A stretch of DNA of 64,000 nt from Ancylobacter sp. TS-1 (GTDB lineage: Bacteria; Pseudomonadota; Alphaproteobacteria; Rhizobiales; Xanthobacteraceae): the NCBI RefSeq assembly GCF_009223885.1, contig NZ_CP045144.1, forward strand, positions 3,832,001 through 3,896,000, in the 5' to 3' direction. The notes under the pieces are model-generated. The model was not told where the DNA came from. It searched no databases and saw nothing but the letters and a program-made list of their open reading frames with translations. Position numbers and translations under genes: made by a program. Each line of letters starts with the position of its first letter. The first letter of the stretch is position 1. Below, one piece after another: positions 44,348-52,604 of this stretch.

Positions 44348-44994
44348 GCCCGATCGCCGGAGCCTTCCGCGCCGTCGCCTGGGATATCGACGGAACGCTG
44401 GTCGACAGCGAGCCGCTGCACCACCGCGCCCTGCTCGCCGCCTGCCGGGCGCTGGGCTCGGATGTCTCCGACCTGCCGGACCAGGCCTTTCGCGGCATCC
44501 ACATGCACGATGTATGGACGCAGATTTCGCCGCGCCTCGCCGCCGAGGTACGGGAGGCGGAATGGATCGCGCGCATCAACGCCCACTACGTCGAGAACCG
44601 CGACTCGCTGGTGAGCCTGCCGCAGGCGGTGGCGACGATCCGCGCGCTGGAGAAGATCGGCATCGCGCAGGCCTGCGTGTCCAATTCCAGCCGCAGCGTG
44701 GTCGACGCCAATATCGACGCGCTGGGCATCGCCGATGCGCTCTCCTTCTCGCTGAGCCTCGATGACGTCGCGCGCGGCAAGCCCGATCCCGAGCCCTATC
44801 TCGCCGCCTGCCGGCGCCTCGGCCTCGCCCCGGAGAGGGTCGTCGCCGTCGAGGACAGCCGCTCCGGCGTGCTCTCCGCCCGCGCCGCCGGCCTCTTCGT
44901 GGTCGGCTATCGCCCGAGCGGCGGCGGTTTCGGCGATGCCGATCTTGAGATCGACCGGCTCGACGAGGTGATCGCGCTCTTCGCGACGGGATAA
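44344..44994 (+). CDS. HAD-superfamily phosphatase/phosphoglucomutase-like hydrolase
   Basis: 216-aa HAD subfamily IA enzyme. Motif I is AWDIDGTLVDSEPLHHRAL, motif II is SNSSRSV, the motif III lysine is in VARGKPDPEPY and motif IV is VAVEDSRSGVLSA. It resembles beta-phosphoglucomutases and sugar phosphatases. Motif I reads DIDGT, with the second Asp of DxD retained. It may dephosphorylate or isomerise an intermediate of the kinase pathway. It is translationally coupled to the kinase and is the last gene of the operon, 5 nt from the convergent mdcH stop. Confidence 0.9.
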   Translation: MSPIAGAFRAVAWDIDGTLVDSEPLHHRALLAACRALGSDVSDLPDQAFRGIHMHDVWTQISPRLAAEVREAEWIARINAHYVENRDSLVSLPQAVATIRALEKIGIAQACVSNSSRSVVDANIDALGIADALSFSLSLDDVARGKPDPEPYLAACRRLGLAPERVVAVEDSRSGVLSARAAGLFVVGYRPSGGGFGDADLEIDRLDEVIALFATG

Positions 44995-44999
44995 TTCCC

Positions 45000-45935
45000 T
45001 CAACCCGCCTGCTGACGGGTGCGCTCGATCCATTTGAGAAGCCCCGATGTCGAGCGGAAATCCTCGAAGGGACGCACCGGCACGTCGGGCAGGATCTCCG
45101 CGCACAGCCGCGTCAGGCTGTGGCCGGGGCCGATTTCAACGGCGAAGCGCGCCCCGCGCTCGCCCGCCAGTTCCAGGCAGCGGCGGAAATCGAGCCTTGT
45201 ATGAAGCTGCTCGGCGAGCGCGTCGGCGGCCTCCTCCGGGGTGCGCAGGACCCGCCCGTCTATCCCCGACAGCATGTGGCGCCGCGCCCGGCGCAGCGGC
45301 GCCCGGGCGAGCACGTCGCGGAAAGCCGGCCCGGCCGCCGCGATGAAGCGCGTATGCGAGGCGACCCGCACCGGCAGGCGCTTCACCGTGCGGGCACCCT
45401 GCGCCGCCAGTTCGGCCTCGATGCGCTCGAGCGTGCCCGCCGCGCCGCCGAGCACCACATGGTCGGACCCGTTGACGATGGCGACGGCAAGGTCGGCCGC
45501 CTCGGCCAGCGCGGCGATCCGTGCCAGCGGAAGGCCGATCACTGCCATCATGGACTGTTCCAGCCCGCTGTCGCGGCGCGCCTCGTCCATGCAGCGCACG
45601 CGGGCGTCGATGACGTCGAACGCCGCGACCGGATCGAGGCCGCCGGCGCAGGCGAGCGCCGCGATCTCGCCGACGCTGTAGCCGATGCAGATATCGCCGG
45701 TTTCCTCGCCGAGCACGGCATGCACCGCGAGGCAGTGCGCGGTGAGCAGGATCTGCGCGGTCCGGTTGTCGGCATAGTCGAGCCGATCCTCCGCGCTGCC
45801 GAGCCGGCGCAGGTCGATGCCGAGCCGCGCCGAGGCAAGGTCGAGGATCGGCCGCGCGGCGGCCTCGTCGACGAGCCGCTCGAACATGGCCGGGTGCTGG
45901 TTGCCCTGCCCGGGACATAGCAGCATCAGCGCCAT
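45000..45935 (-). CDS. mdcH: Malonate decarboxylase malonyl-ACP transacylase MdcH
   Basis: 311-aa acyltransferase that loads malonyl from malonyl-CoA onto the thiol prosthetic group of the MdcC carrier, starting the catalytic cycle. The N-terminus LMLLCPGQGNQHPAMF is the FabD-like start, the nucleophile Ser87 is in IGYSVGEIAALA, and VRVASHTRF supplies the catalytic histidine. It overlaps mdcB by 10 nt and is the last gene of the operon, converging with the HAD gene. Confidence 0.93.
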   Translation of the reverse strand: MALMLLCPGQGNQHPAMFERLVDEAAARPILDLASARLGIDLRRLGSAEDRLDYADNRTAQILLTAHCLAVHAVLGEETGDICIGYSVGEIAALACAGGLDPVAAFDVIDARVRCMDEARRDSGLEQSMMAVIGLPLARIAALAEAADLAVAIVNGSDHVVLGGAAGTLERIEAELAAQGARTVKRLPVRVASHTRFIAAAGPAFRDVLARAPLRRARRHMLSGIDGRVLRTPEEAADALAEQLHTRLDFRRCLELAGERGARFAVEIGPGHSLTRLCAEILPDVPVRPFEDFRSTSGLLKWIERTRQQAG

Positions 45936-46828
45936 GGCAGTGCCCGCCCCGGAACAAGCCCGGCCATGGCCGCGAGGAAGAAGGCGGCCGCGACCAGATC
46001 GGCCGCGCCGCCCGGGCTGAGACGGCGGGCGACGAAGCTCTCGTGCAGCGCCCGGGCCCGCCCGTATCCTTCGCCCACCAGCATGCCGCCGGCCGCCATG
46101 AAGTCCCCGGCGGACTGCCGGGCGAAAGCGAGGCCGTCGGGACCGGCTCGGTACAGCAGGTTGTTGTCGTCGAGCACCGCGACGGTGGCGTAGAAGGCGT
46201 GCAGGCCCGCCGCCTCCACGCTGGCGCCCCGCCGGCAGGCGAGGGCGAAGGCCGGCAACGTGTGGCGCCGCAGCACCGGGAAGCCGGCCGCCGCCTGTTC
46301 GCGCGCGCCGGCCGCGCCATAGCGCGCCCGTACCTGCGCGCCGTGGCTGGCATCGACGGGCGGGCGGGCGGCGAGGATGTCGGGACCCCACAGGCCGACC
46401 CGCTCGCAGAGGCGCAGGCCATGTTCCAGCGCGTCGGCGCCTTCGTCCCGAAGATCGCTGCGGCCCGCCGAGGCGGCCAGCAGACCGAGCGAGAACACCG
46501 CGCCGCGATGGGTGTTGATGCCGCCCGTCGCCCGGAACATGCGTGCCTCCGCCGCCATGCCGAGCGCCTTGAGTTCGGCGAAGCGCGCGCCGGCGGCGCC
46601 CGCCTCGGCCATGCCGCCGAAATAGCCCTCCAGAGCGGCGGCGCTGCGCCGGAAGGTGGCGGCGTCCATGTCGCGATGGCTGCCCGTATCGACGAAGCTC
46701 ACCAGCCCGGCCTTGGGATAGAGCCGCAGTTCCATGCCGAGCGCCCAGAGCGCGCAGCGGTCGATCTCGGCGGCCACCCCGGCCGCCAGCGGCGGGTCGG
46801 CCCGATGCGCGCGTGCGTTGGTCAGCAT
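45926..46828 (-). CDS. mdcB: Triphosphoribosyl-dephospho-CoA synthase MdcB
   Basis: 300-aa enzyme that makes 2'-(5''-triphosphoribosyl)-3'-dephospho-CoA from ATP and dephospho-CoA, the precursor of the MdcC prosthetic group. Family motifs: LVSFVDTGSHRDMDAATF and TGGINTHRGAVFSLG. Length is typical (CitG/MdcB family). It lies between mdcG and mdcH and overlaps both, which differs from the more usual position directly after mdcA. Confidence 0.93.
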   Translation of the reverse strand: MLTNARAHRADPPLAAGVAAEIDRCALWALGMELRLYPKAGLVSFVDTGSHRDMDAATFRRSAAALEGYFGGMAEAGAAGARFAELKALGMAAEARMFRATGGINTHRGAVFSLGLLAASAGRSDLRDEGADALEHGLRLCERVGLWGPDILAARPPVDASHGAQVRARYGAAGAREQAAAGFPVLRRHTLPAFALACRRGASVEAAGLHAFYATVAVLDDNNLLYRAGPDGLAFARQSAGDFMAAGGMLVGEGYGRARALHESFVARRLSPGGAADLVAAAFFLAAMAGLVPGRALPWR

Positions 46829-47565
46829 GCCGCGACGCCCGGCTCAAGCAGGCGATGCACGCTCTCCCGCGACACGAGGGAGAGTTCGTCGAGCCCGCGC
46901 ACGAGCACCTCGGGCGTGTCGGTGAACAGCTCGCGCCACGCGACGCGGCGGTCGGGGGCGAGGGTGATCTCGCCATCGAGGCGTGGGCAGTCGTGGGCGC
47001 TGGCGTCGGACAGCACGGCGAGCAGCCGCTCGATATCCGCCCCGGGACCCGGCTCGATCAGAAGGTCGATGTCGGAAGCGGGGTGGAGATAGGGCTCGCC
47101 GGTCAGATGCTGCCAGCCGAGCGAGCCATAGGTGCGCACCGCCGCGCCGCTGCCGGACAGTTGCCGGCAAAGCTGGCGCAGGGAGCGGCGCCAGCCGGAG
47201 AAGGCGGCGTCGCAGGCGTCCGCCAGCAGCGGCATGGAGCCGGTTCGCAGCACTACTTCGCGCGGCGCGCGAAGCGCGAGGCGGCGGCGGTCGAGCCGGC
47301 TCGGCAGCGGCAGGCCGAGGGCGAGCCATCCGGCAGAGGCGAGGGCGCTCGCGGCGTCCTCCCGCCGGACCACGAAGGGGCGGCCGGCGCGTACCCACGC
47401 GGCGGCCAGTTCCCGGTCCGGCTCGCGCGCGGCCAGCAGGCGCGCCGGGGCCTCCACCGGGTCGAGCCAGACCAGATCGTGGCGGGCGAGGGCGGGCCAC
47501 GGCCTCGCGGCCCCGCGCGGCAGGGCGGGGGCGGCGCCGATCCACGAACGGGCGGCCGGACGCAT
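46822..47565 (-). CDS. mdcG: Phosphoribosyl-dephospho-CoA transferase MdcG
   Basis: About 247-aa nucleotidyltransferase that attaches the prosthetic group made by MdcB to the serine of MdcC. The characteristic block YGSLGWQHLTG, followed by HPASDIDLLIEP with its two aspartates, is intact. Two starts are possible: ATG 47565 (GGGAG 10 nt upstream), or GTG 47574, which overlaps the mdcE stop as GTGA. It overlaps mdcB by 7 nt. Confidence 0.9.
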   Translation of the reverse strand: MRPAARSWIGAAPALPRGAARPWPALARHDLVWLDPVEAPARLLAAREPDRELAAAWVRAGRPFVVRREDAASALASAGWLALGLPLPSRLDRRRLALRAPREVVLRTGSMPLLADACDAAFSGWRRSLRQLCRQLSGSGAAVRTYGSLGWQHLTGEPYLHPASDIDLLIEPGPGADIERLLAVLSDASAHDCPRLDGEITLAPDRRVAWRELFTDTPEVLVRGLDELSLVSRESVHRLLEPGVAAC

Positions 47566-47570
47566 CGCCG

Positions 47571-48308
47571 TCACGCTCCCGCACGCACCTGGGCGGCGAC
47601 GTCGCGCGCCAGTGCGCGTCCGCCGCGCTCCTGGCCGAGGGCGCGGCGGGTGTCCGCGCCGGCCGGCGCCTCGGTCAGCGCCTCGCGCAGATGCGCCCGC
47701 AGATCGCCGGACCAGATCGCGCGCAGGGCGCCGACGCGCAGGAAGTTCTCCACCCCCGGCCCCAGCACGGGCGAGGTCGCGCACAGCTCGGTCAGCCGGT
47801 CGAGCGGCACTTTGGTGACACGCGCCATGGCGTTCAGCGCCATCACCCGGACTTCCGCCGCCGGCAGCGCGTAGCAGGCGTCGGTCGCCATGCCGAGGGC
47901 CATGAACCCGGCGCTGACCGCCAGTTCGTTGACGAGGCCGATGACGAGGTGCCCGCGCCGGCGCGCGGCGTAGAGGCAGGCGGCCAGATGGGCGAGGCAG
48001 CCATTATTGCCCATCAGCTCGTCCCAGCGGCCGAGACGATGGCCGCTATTGTCGACGATGATCAGGATCGGGCGTCCCGGCGCGTCGTGCATGACGTCGA
48101 GCACATAGCGGGACATGGCGAGGGCGAGGTCGGCGCCGACATAGGTGCGCTCGGCGGTCGCGAGGATGGCGACCTGCTGCCCGTCGAGCGTGCCGACGCC
48201 CGTCACCAGCGCGCCGGTGCGGGTGACGCGGGCGTCCTCGAACAGCGTATCGATCAGGCGTTCCGTGGAGGAGGCGCCGGCGGTCGCGGCAGCGGCATCG
48301 GCCTTCAT
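47571..48308 (-). CDS. mdcE: Malonate decarboxylase gamma subunit MdcE
   Basis: 245-aa crotonase-fold subunit that, with MdcD, decarboxylates malonyl-S-ACP to acetyl-S-ACP. Seen: YVGADLALAMSRYVLD, ILIIVDNSGHRLGRWDE, GLVNELAVSAGFMALGMATD and YALPAAEVRVMALNAMARV, which matches the family. ATG 48308 overlaps the mdcD stop as ATGA, giving coupled translation. No biotin carrier or membrane pump gene (madB-like) is present, so this is the soluble biotin-independent type. Confidence 0.93.
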   Translation of the reverse strand: MKADAAAATAGASSTERLIDTLFEDARVTRTGALVTGVGTLDGQQVAILATAERTYVGADLALAMSRYVLDVMHDAPGRPILIIVDNSGHRLGRWDELMGNNGCLAHLAACLYAARRRGHLVIGLVNELAVSAGFMALGMATDACYALPAAEVRVMALNAMARVTKVPLDRLTELCATSPVLGPGVENFLRVGALRAIWSGDLRAHLREALTEAPAGADTRRALGQERGGRALARDVAAQVRAGA

Positions 48309-49201
48309 GGGCGGGTTCCTTCCAGAACGGCGACGAGGCGGTTGAATTCGTCCGCCTCGATGTCGGACACACGGTCGGGATCGTTGACCCCGAGCGCGGC
48401 CCAGATCTCGCGGGCATCCTTCACGCCCTCGAAGCGGGCGAGGCGGGTGGCGAGGCGCGCATGCTCGGCCTCCAGCGCGTCGAGGTCGAGCGCCCGCGCG
48501 TCGTCGAGCGCGGCGGCGACGGCGCCGCGGAACGCCTCGATGTCGTCGGCGACGATGGTGTCGATCTCGCCGATCAGCCGGCGGTGCTTGGCGCCCATGG
48601 TGCGCCAGACCAGCGCGCGGTCCTGGGCATCGAATTCCTCGATGCCTTCTACCGCTTCGATCACCTCGGGGCCGGACACCGAGAGGCGCCCCTCCTCGCT
48701 GGCGACGATGCGGTCGCAGGAGCGTGCGATCATCGAGGTGCCGCCATAGCAGCCATTGCGTCCCCCGATCACCGCGATGACAGGAATGCCGGCGGCGCGG
48801 ACGTCGAAGACGGCGCGCTGGATCTCGCCCATGGCGATCAGCCCGGCATTGGCCTCGTGCAGGCGCACGCCGCCGCTGTCGAGCAGCAGCACCACCGCAT
48901 CCGGGCGGGTGTCGAGCGCGCGCTCCAGAAGGCCGGCGAGCTTGGCGCCGTGCACCTCGCCGACCGCCCCGCCCATGAAGCCGCCTTCCTGCGCGGCGGC
49001 GAGCACCGGGCGGCCCTCGATCGCGCCCTCGCCGACGACGATGCCGTCGTCGAAGGCGACCGGCATGCCAAGCGCCGGCAGATGCGGGCTGGTGAGGCGC
49101 CGGGAGGGACCGCAGAACTCGCGGAACGAGCCGGCGTCGAGCAGGCCGCGCAGCCGGGCGCGGGCGCTTGCTTCCAGAAAACTGTGGCGGGCCGGAATCA
49201 T
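48305..49201 (-). CDS. mdcD: Malonate decarboxylase beta subunit MdcD
   Basis: 298-aa crotonase-fold partner of MdcE. Typical blocks: SFLEASARARLRGLLD, GIVVGEGAIEGRPVLAAAQE, GGFMGGAVGEVHGAKLAGLL, LLLDSGGVRLHEANAGL and SGPEVIEAVEGIEEFD. It overlaps mdcC and mdcE by 4 nt each, which keeps subunit ratios even. Confidence 0.94.
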   Translation of the reverse strand: MIPARHSFLEASARARLRGLLDAGSFREFCGPSRRLTSPHLPALGMPVAFDDGIVVGEGAIEGRPVLAAAQEGGFMGGAVGEVHGAKLAGLLERALDTRPDAVVLLLDSGGVRLHEANAGLIAMGEIQRAVFDVRAAGIPVIAVIGGRNGCYGGTSMIARSCDRIVASEEGRLSVSGPEVIEAVEGIEEFDAQDRALVWRTMGAKHRRLIGEIDTIVADDIEAFRGAVAAALDDARALDLDALEAEHARLATRLARFEGVKDAREIWAALGVNDPDRVSDIEADEFNRLVAVLEGTRP

Positions 49202-49518
49202 GCGCCGGTCTCCTCAAGGTCCGCCCAGGCCTGGTCCAGCCGCAGCATCACCACGGCCGGCGTGGCGCCGCCGTCATTGATCGAGAGGCGGATATTGGCG
49301 AGGCCGAGCCGGGCGACGAAATCGCCGAGCACCTGCTCCCAGGTCTCGCCGAAGCCACGGATCGAGGTATCGACCACCGCGTGGCAGCCGCCGCCGAGAT
49401 CGGCGCGCTCGATCATCACTTCCAGATTGCCCGAGCCCACCACGCCCACCAGCGCCTCGCCGCCGGCGGCGAGAGGGGTGCCGGGCCGGCCGGCGAAACG
49501 AAATTCCAGACGCTCCAT
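49198..49518 (-). CDS. mdcC: Malonate decarboxylase acyl carrier protein MdcC
   Basis: 106-aa delta subunit carrying the phosphoribosyl-dephospho-CoA thiol arm. Ser29 in VVGSGNLEVMIE is the expected attachment residue, as in citrate lyase and Klebsiella MdcC. The ATG at 49518 has AGGAGGG upstream; the long frame before it runs through mdcA and is not used. It lies 11 nt after mdcA. Confidence 0.93.
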   Translation of the reverse strand: MERLEFRFAGRPGTPLAAGGEALVGVVGSGNLEVMIERADLGGGCHAVVDTSIRGFGETWEQVLGDFVARLGLANIRLSINDGGATPAVVMLRLDQAWADLEETGA

Positions 49519-49529
49519 GCCGCGCCCTC

Positions 49530-51188
49530 CTACCAGTTCTTGAAACGCGCCGGCGGCGCATAAAGACCCCCGGACCAGCGTACGAGGTCCTTGATCGAGC
49601 GGGCGGCCAGCAGGTCGCGGCTCGCCAGCCTTTTGTCGACGCCGATATCCTCGGGATAGACGATGGCGCCGCGCTCGCGCAGCGCCTCCACCATCCGGCG
49701 GTCGCGCTTGCGGCCGACCTCGGTGTAGCCGGCGACGCCCCGGATCGCCTGCGCCCGCTCGGCGAGCGTGTCGCACAGCAGGAGGTTGGCGATGCCCTCC
49801 TCAGTCACGATGTGGGTGAGGTCGTCGCCATAGACCATGACCGGGGGCAGCGGCAGGTCGAACGTGTCCATCAGGTCCCAGGCGTCGAGCCGCTCGACGA
49901 AGGTCGGCGACAGCCCTTCCTTGAAGGTCTCGACCATCTGCACCACCAGCTTGCGCCCGCGCGGCATGCCCTCGCGATGGGCCTCCTGTCCCGCGCGCAG
50001 CCAGGCCGGGCTGCCATGGCGCCGCCCGCGCGATTCCGAGCCGAAATTTGGCGCGCCGCCGAAGCCGGTCATGCGGGCATGGGTGGCGGTGGAGGAATTG
50101 CCCTCAAGGTCGATCTGCAATGTCGAGCCAATGAACAGGTCGGCATAGTGGCCGGCAAGCTGGCAGAAGACGCGGTTGGAGCGCATCGTGCCGTCGCGGC
50201 CGATGAAGAACACGTCGGAGCGTTCGGAGACGTAGTGCTCCATGCCGAGTTCCGAGCCGGCGCAGTGGATCGCCTCGATGAAGCCGGACTCGATGGCGGG
50301 GATCAAGGTGGGGCAGGGGTTCACCGACATGTAGCGGCAGATCTTGCCGCGCAGCCCGAGTTCCTCGGCATAGGTCGGCAGGATCAGTTCGATGGCGGCG
50401 GTATCGAAGCCGATGCCGTGATTGAGCCGGGTGACGCCGTATTTCTCGTAGATGCCGCGTATCACCATCATCGCCATCAGCACCTGAATGTCGGTGATGG
50501 CGCCGGGGTCGCGGGTGAAGATCGGCTCGATGTAATGGGGCTTGGGCGCCTCGACGACGAAGCTCACCCAGTCGCCCGGCACGTCGACCCTCGGCACCTT
50601 GTCGACGATGCGGTTGACCTGGGCGATCAGCACGCCGGAGCGGAACGCCGTCGCCTCGACGATGGCCGGCGTGTCCTCGGTGTTGGGGCCGGTATAGAGG
50701 TTGCCGTCGCGGTCCGCCGCCTCCGCCGCGATCAGGCTCACACGGGGCGTCAGGTCTCCGAAATAGCGGCTGTAGAGTTCCAGATAGGTATGGATCGCGC
50801 CGACCTCGACCTTGCCGGCCTTCACCAGCTGGGCGAGGCGCAGCCCCTGCGGGCCGGCGTAGCAGAAGTCGAGTTTCCGGGCGATGCCGCTCTCGAAAAT
50901 GTCGAGATGTGGCGCCAGCGCGATGTTCGACTGCACCACGTGCAGGTCGTGAACCCGTTCGGGCGCCACGTCGGCGAGGGCGCGTGAGAGAAAATCGGCA
51001 TGCTTCTGGTTGTTGCCCTCGATGCAGATCCGGTCGCCCGGCTCGATCACCGCTTCCATCAGTGCGGTCGTCTGCGCGGCGGGCACCACCTTGGAGCCGG
51101 CGAGCGCGAGGCCACGGGCGATGCGGGCCTCGTAGTTGCGGGCCAGCGTGTCCCAGCTGCCGCGCACGGAATGGGTCGACGCGTCCAT
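49530..51188 (-). CDS. mdcA: Malonate decarboxylase alpha subunit MdcA
   Basis: About 552-aa acetyl-S-ACP:malonate ACP transferase, which swaps acetyl for malonate on the carrier. Seen: WDTLARNYEARIARGLALAG, the EPGDRICIEGNNQKHADF block, GFIEAIHCAGSELGMEHYVS and GGAPNFGSESRGRRHGSPAW. ATG 51188 gives the family-like N-terminus (MDASTHSVRGSWDTLARN), but its ribosome site is weak (GAGG). A 25-codon frame with a much stronger site ends 10 nt upstream. In-frame starts at 51239 and 51230 would add arginine-rich sequence. It is the first structural gene of the operon. Confidence 0.94.
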   Translation of the reverse strand: MDASTHSVRGSWDTLARNYEARIARGLALAGSKVVPAAQTTALMEAVIEPGDRICIEGNNQKHADFLSRALADVAPERVHDLHVVQSNIALAPHLDIFESGIARKLDFCYAGPQGLRLAQLVKAGKVEVGAIHTYLELYSRYFGDLTPRVSLIAAEAADRDGNLYTGPNTEDTPAIVEATAFRSGVLIAQVNRIVDKVPRVDVPGDWVSFVVEAPKPHYIEPIFTRDPGAITDIQVLMAMMVIRGIYEKYGVTRLNHGIGFDTAAIELILPTYAEELGLRGKICRYMSVNPCPTLIPAIESGFIEAIHCAGSELGMEHYVSERSDVFFIGRDGTMRSNRVFCQLAGHYADLFIGSTLQIDLEGNSSTATHARMTGFGGAPNFGSESRGRRHGSPAWLRAGQEAHREGMPRGRKLVVQMVETFKEGLSPTFVERLDAWDLMDTFDLPLPPVMVYGDDLTHIVTEEGIANLLLCDTLAERAQAIRGVAGYTEVGRKRDRRMVEALRERGAIVYPEDIGVDKRLASRDLLAARSIKDLVRWSGGLYAPPARFKNW

Positions 51189-51198
51189 CAGGCGCGCC

Positions 51199-51276
51199 TC
51201 AGCGAGAGGCGGGCGCCGACGGCGCGCCATTGCCCCCACGGCAGCCGGACCGGGCTGCGCCGATTACTGTATCCAT
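51199..51276 (-). CDS. Possible 25-aa leader peptide upstream of mdcA
   Basis: ATG 51276 is preceded by AGGAGGAAGCGCA, the best ribosome site in the region. It opens a 25-codon frame (MDTVIGAARSGCRGG, ending SAPASR) in a different frame from mdcA, which stops 10 nt before the chosen mdcA start. It could be a translationally coupled leader. It has no similarity to known MdcA N-termini. Alternatively, the strong site reflects a sequencing frameshift near the mdcA start. Confidence 0.35.
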   Translation of the reverse strand: MDTVIGAARSGCRGGNGAPSAPASR

Positions 51277-51297
51277 TGCGCTTCCTCCTGATATATT

Positions 51298-51312
51298 TTT
51301 TGCATGGCAAAA
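51298..51312. promoter_or_regulatory. Palindrome upstream of mdcA
   Basis: TTTTGC-ATG-GCAAAA, an inverted repeat with 6-bp arms, lies 22 nt before the leader ATG and close to where mdc transcription should start. It is a plausible repressor site; which regulator binds is unknown. Confidence 0.4.
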
Positions 51313-51436
51313 GTGCCTGACGCCCCGCCGGACCCTTCATGCGCCGGCTTCCGCAGGGTGCGGTGCATTGCCCTCAGCTTGGCACGATAACGGCAGGAAC
51401 GCATTGATCGCAACTAGAATATCTGAAATATATGAG

Positions 51437-51465
51437 TTGCACATCATACTGTTTTGATCCAGTAT
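51437..51465 (+). promoter_or_regulatory. tctC promoter with overlapping operator
   Basis: TTGCAC (51437-51442), 17 nt, CAGTAT (51460-51465) gives a sigma-70-like promoter. ATACTG-N8-CAGTAT (51446-51465) is a perfect inverted repeat covering the -10, so a bound repressor would block transcription of the transporter. The GntR gene at 55856 is the nearest candidate regulator. Confidence 0.55.
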
Positions 51466-51526
51466 CATTCTAAGGCGCGGAAACACGCGCCAGCCAGAAC
51501 GCATCCCACACCCTGGAGGAACGCCA

Positions 51527-52510
51527 ATGAAACAAGCCGCCCTTGCCGGCGCAGTTCTGCTGCTGTCGACATTTGCCGCCTCGGCCTGGGAGCCGACCAA
51601 ATCCGTCGAAATCATCGTGCCGTTCGGTCCGGGCGGCGCGTCCGACCAGATGGCGCGCACCATGCAGGCCATCATCCAGAAGCACGGCCTGTCGAAGGAG
51701 TCGTTCATCGTCGTCAACAAGCCGGCCGCGACCGGCGGCGAGGCGATGATGGACATCAAGAAGTCCAAGGGTGACCCGCACAAGCTGCTGACCACCTCGA
51801 GCACCATCTACATGACGCCGCTCGCCACCAAGATTCCGGTGACCTGGCACGATTTCACGCCGGTCGGGATGGTGGCGCAGGACGAATTCGGCCTGTGGGT
51901 GAACAATGAATCCCCCCTCAAGAACGTCAGCGACCTGAAGGCGGCGGCCAAGGCGGCGAACCCGCCGATCAAGGTCGGCGGCGGCGGCTCCAAGCGCGAG
52001 GATGAGCTGATCACCTTCGGCGTATCGACCGAGCTCGGCGTGCCGGTCGCCTACATCCCCTATAAGAGCGGCGGCGAGGCTTCGACCCAGCTCGCCGGCA
52101 ATCACGTGGTGTTGGAGACCAACAACCCCTCCGAGGACGTCGCCAACTGGCGCGCCGGCCTCACCCGGCCGCTCTGCGTGCTCTCGCCCAAGCGCATCGC
52201 CTATACCGCCAAGGTCACGGCCGACAAGGCGTGGAGCGACGTGCCGACCTGCGGCGAGCAGGGGCTGAACTTCACCTACAACATGCTGCGCGGGCTGTTC
52301 ATGCCCGGCGACGTCACCCCCGAGCAGCAGGCCTATTACGTCGACCTGCTCGGCAAGATCACCGCCACGCCCGAGTGGAAGGAATATCTCGAGCGTAACG
52401 CGCTGCTCTCCGACGTGCGCACCGGTCAGGCCTATGTCGACTTCCTGACGGCCGACGAGGCCAAGCACAAGGAACTGATGGCCAAGGCCGGTTTCCTGCC
52501 GACCAACTGA
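51527..52510 (+). CDS. tctC: Tripartite tricarboxylate transporter binding protein TctC (Bug family)
   Basis: 327-aa periplasmic receptor. The signal peptide is MKQAALAGAVLLLSTFAASA, then WEPTKSVEIIVPFGPGGASDQ, the standard Bug N-terminus, and later AYIPYKSGGEASTQLAGNHV and MLRGLFMPGDVTPEQ. GGAGGA precedes the ATG. Bug proteins bind carboxylates; divergent from the malonate decarboxylase operon, malonate is the likely ligand (inference). A T-tailed hairpin follows the gene. Confidence 0.93.
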   Translation: MKQAALAGAVLLLSTFAASAWEPTKSVEIIVPFGPGGASDQMARTMQAIIQKHGLSKESFIVVNKPAATGGEAMMDIKKSKGDPHKLLTTSSTIYMTPLATKIPVTWHDFTPVGMVAQDEFGLWVNNESPLKNVSDLKAAAKAANPPIKVGGGGSKREDELITFGVSTELGVPVAYIPYKSGGEASTQLAGNHVVLETNNPSEDVANWRAGLTRPLCVLSPKRIAYTAKVTADKAWSDVPTCGEQGLNFTYNMLRGLFMPGDVTPEQQAYYVDLLGKITATPEWKEYLERNALLSDVRTGQAYVDFLTADEAKHKELMAKAGFLPTN

Positions 52511-52524
52511 GCGCAGCTCGCAAC

Positions 52525-52561
52525 GCGGCCCGCTTCTCACGGGGCGGGCCGCTCCCTTTTT
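52525..52561 (+). terminator. Intrinsic terminator/attenuator after tctC
   Basis: GCGGCCCGC and GCGGGCCGC form a 9-bp stem with a 10-nt loop, followed by TCCCTTTTT. It lies within the tct operon, so it probably lets only part of the transcripts continue into tctB and tctA. That gives excess binding protein. Confidence 0.7.
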
Positions 52562-52604
52562 CGATCGCGGCGCAAGGGCCCGATCCATGCGCCTGGAGTG
52601 GCCC

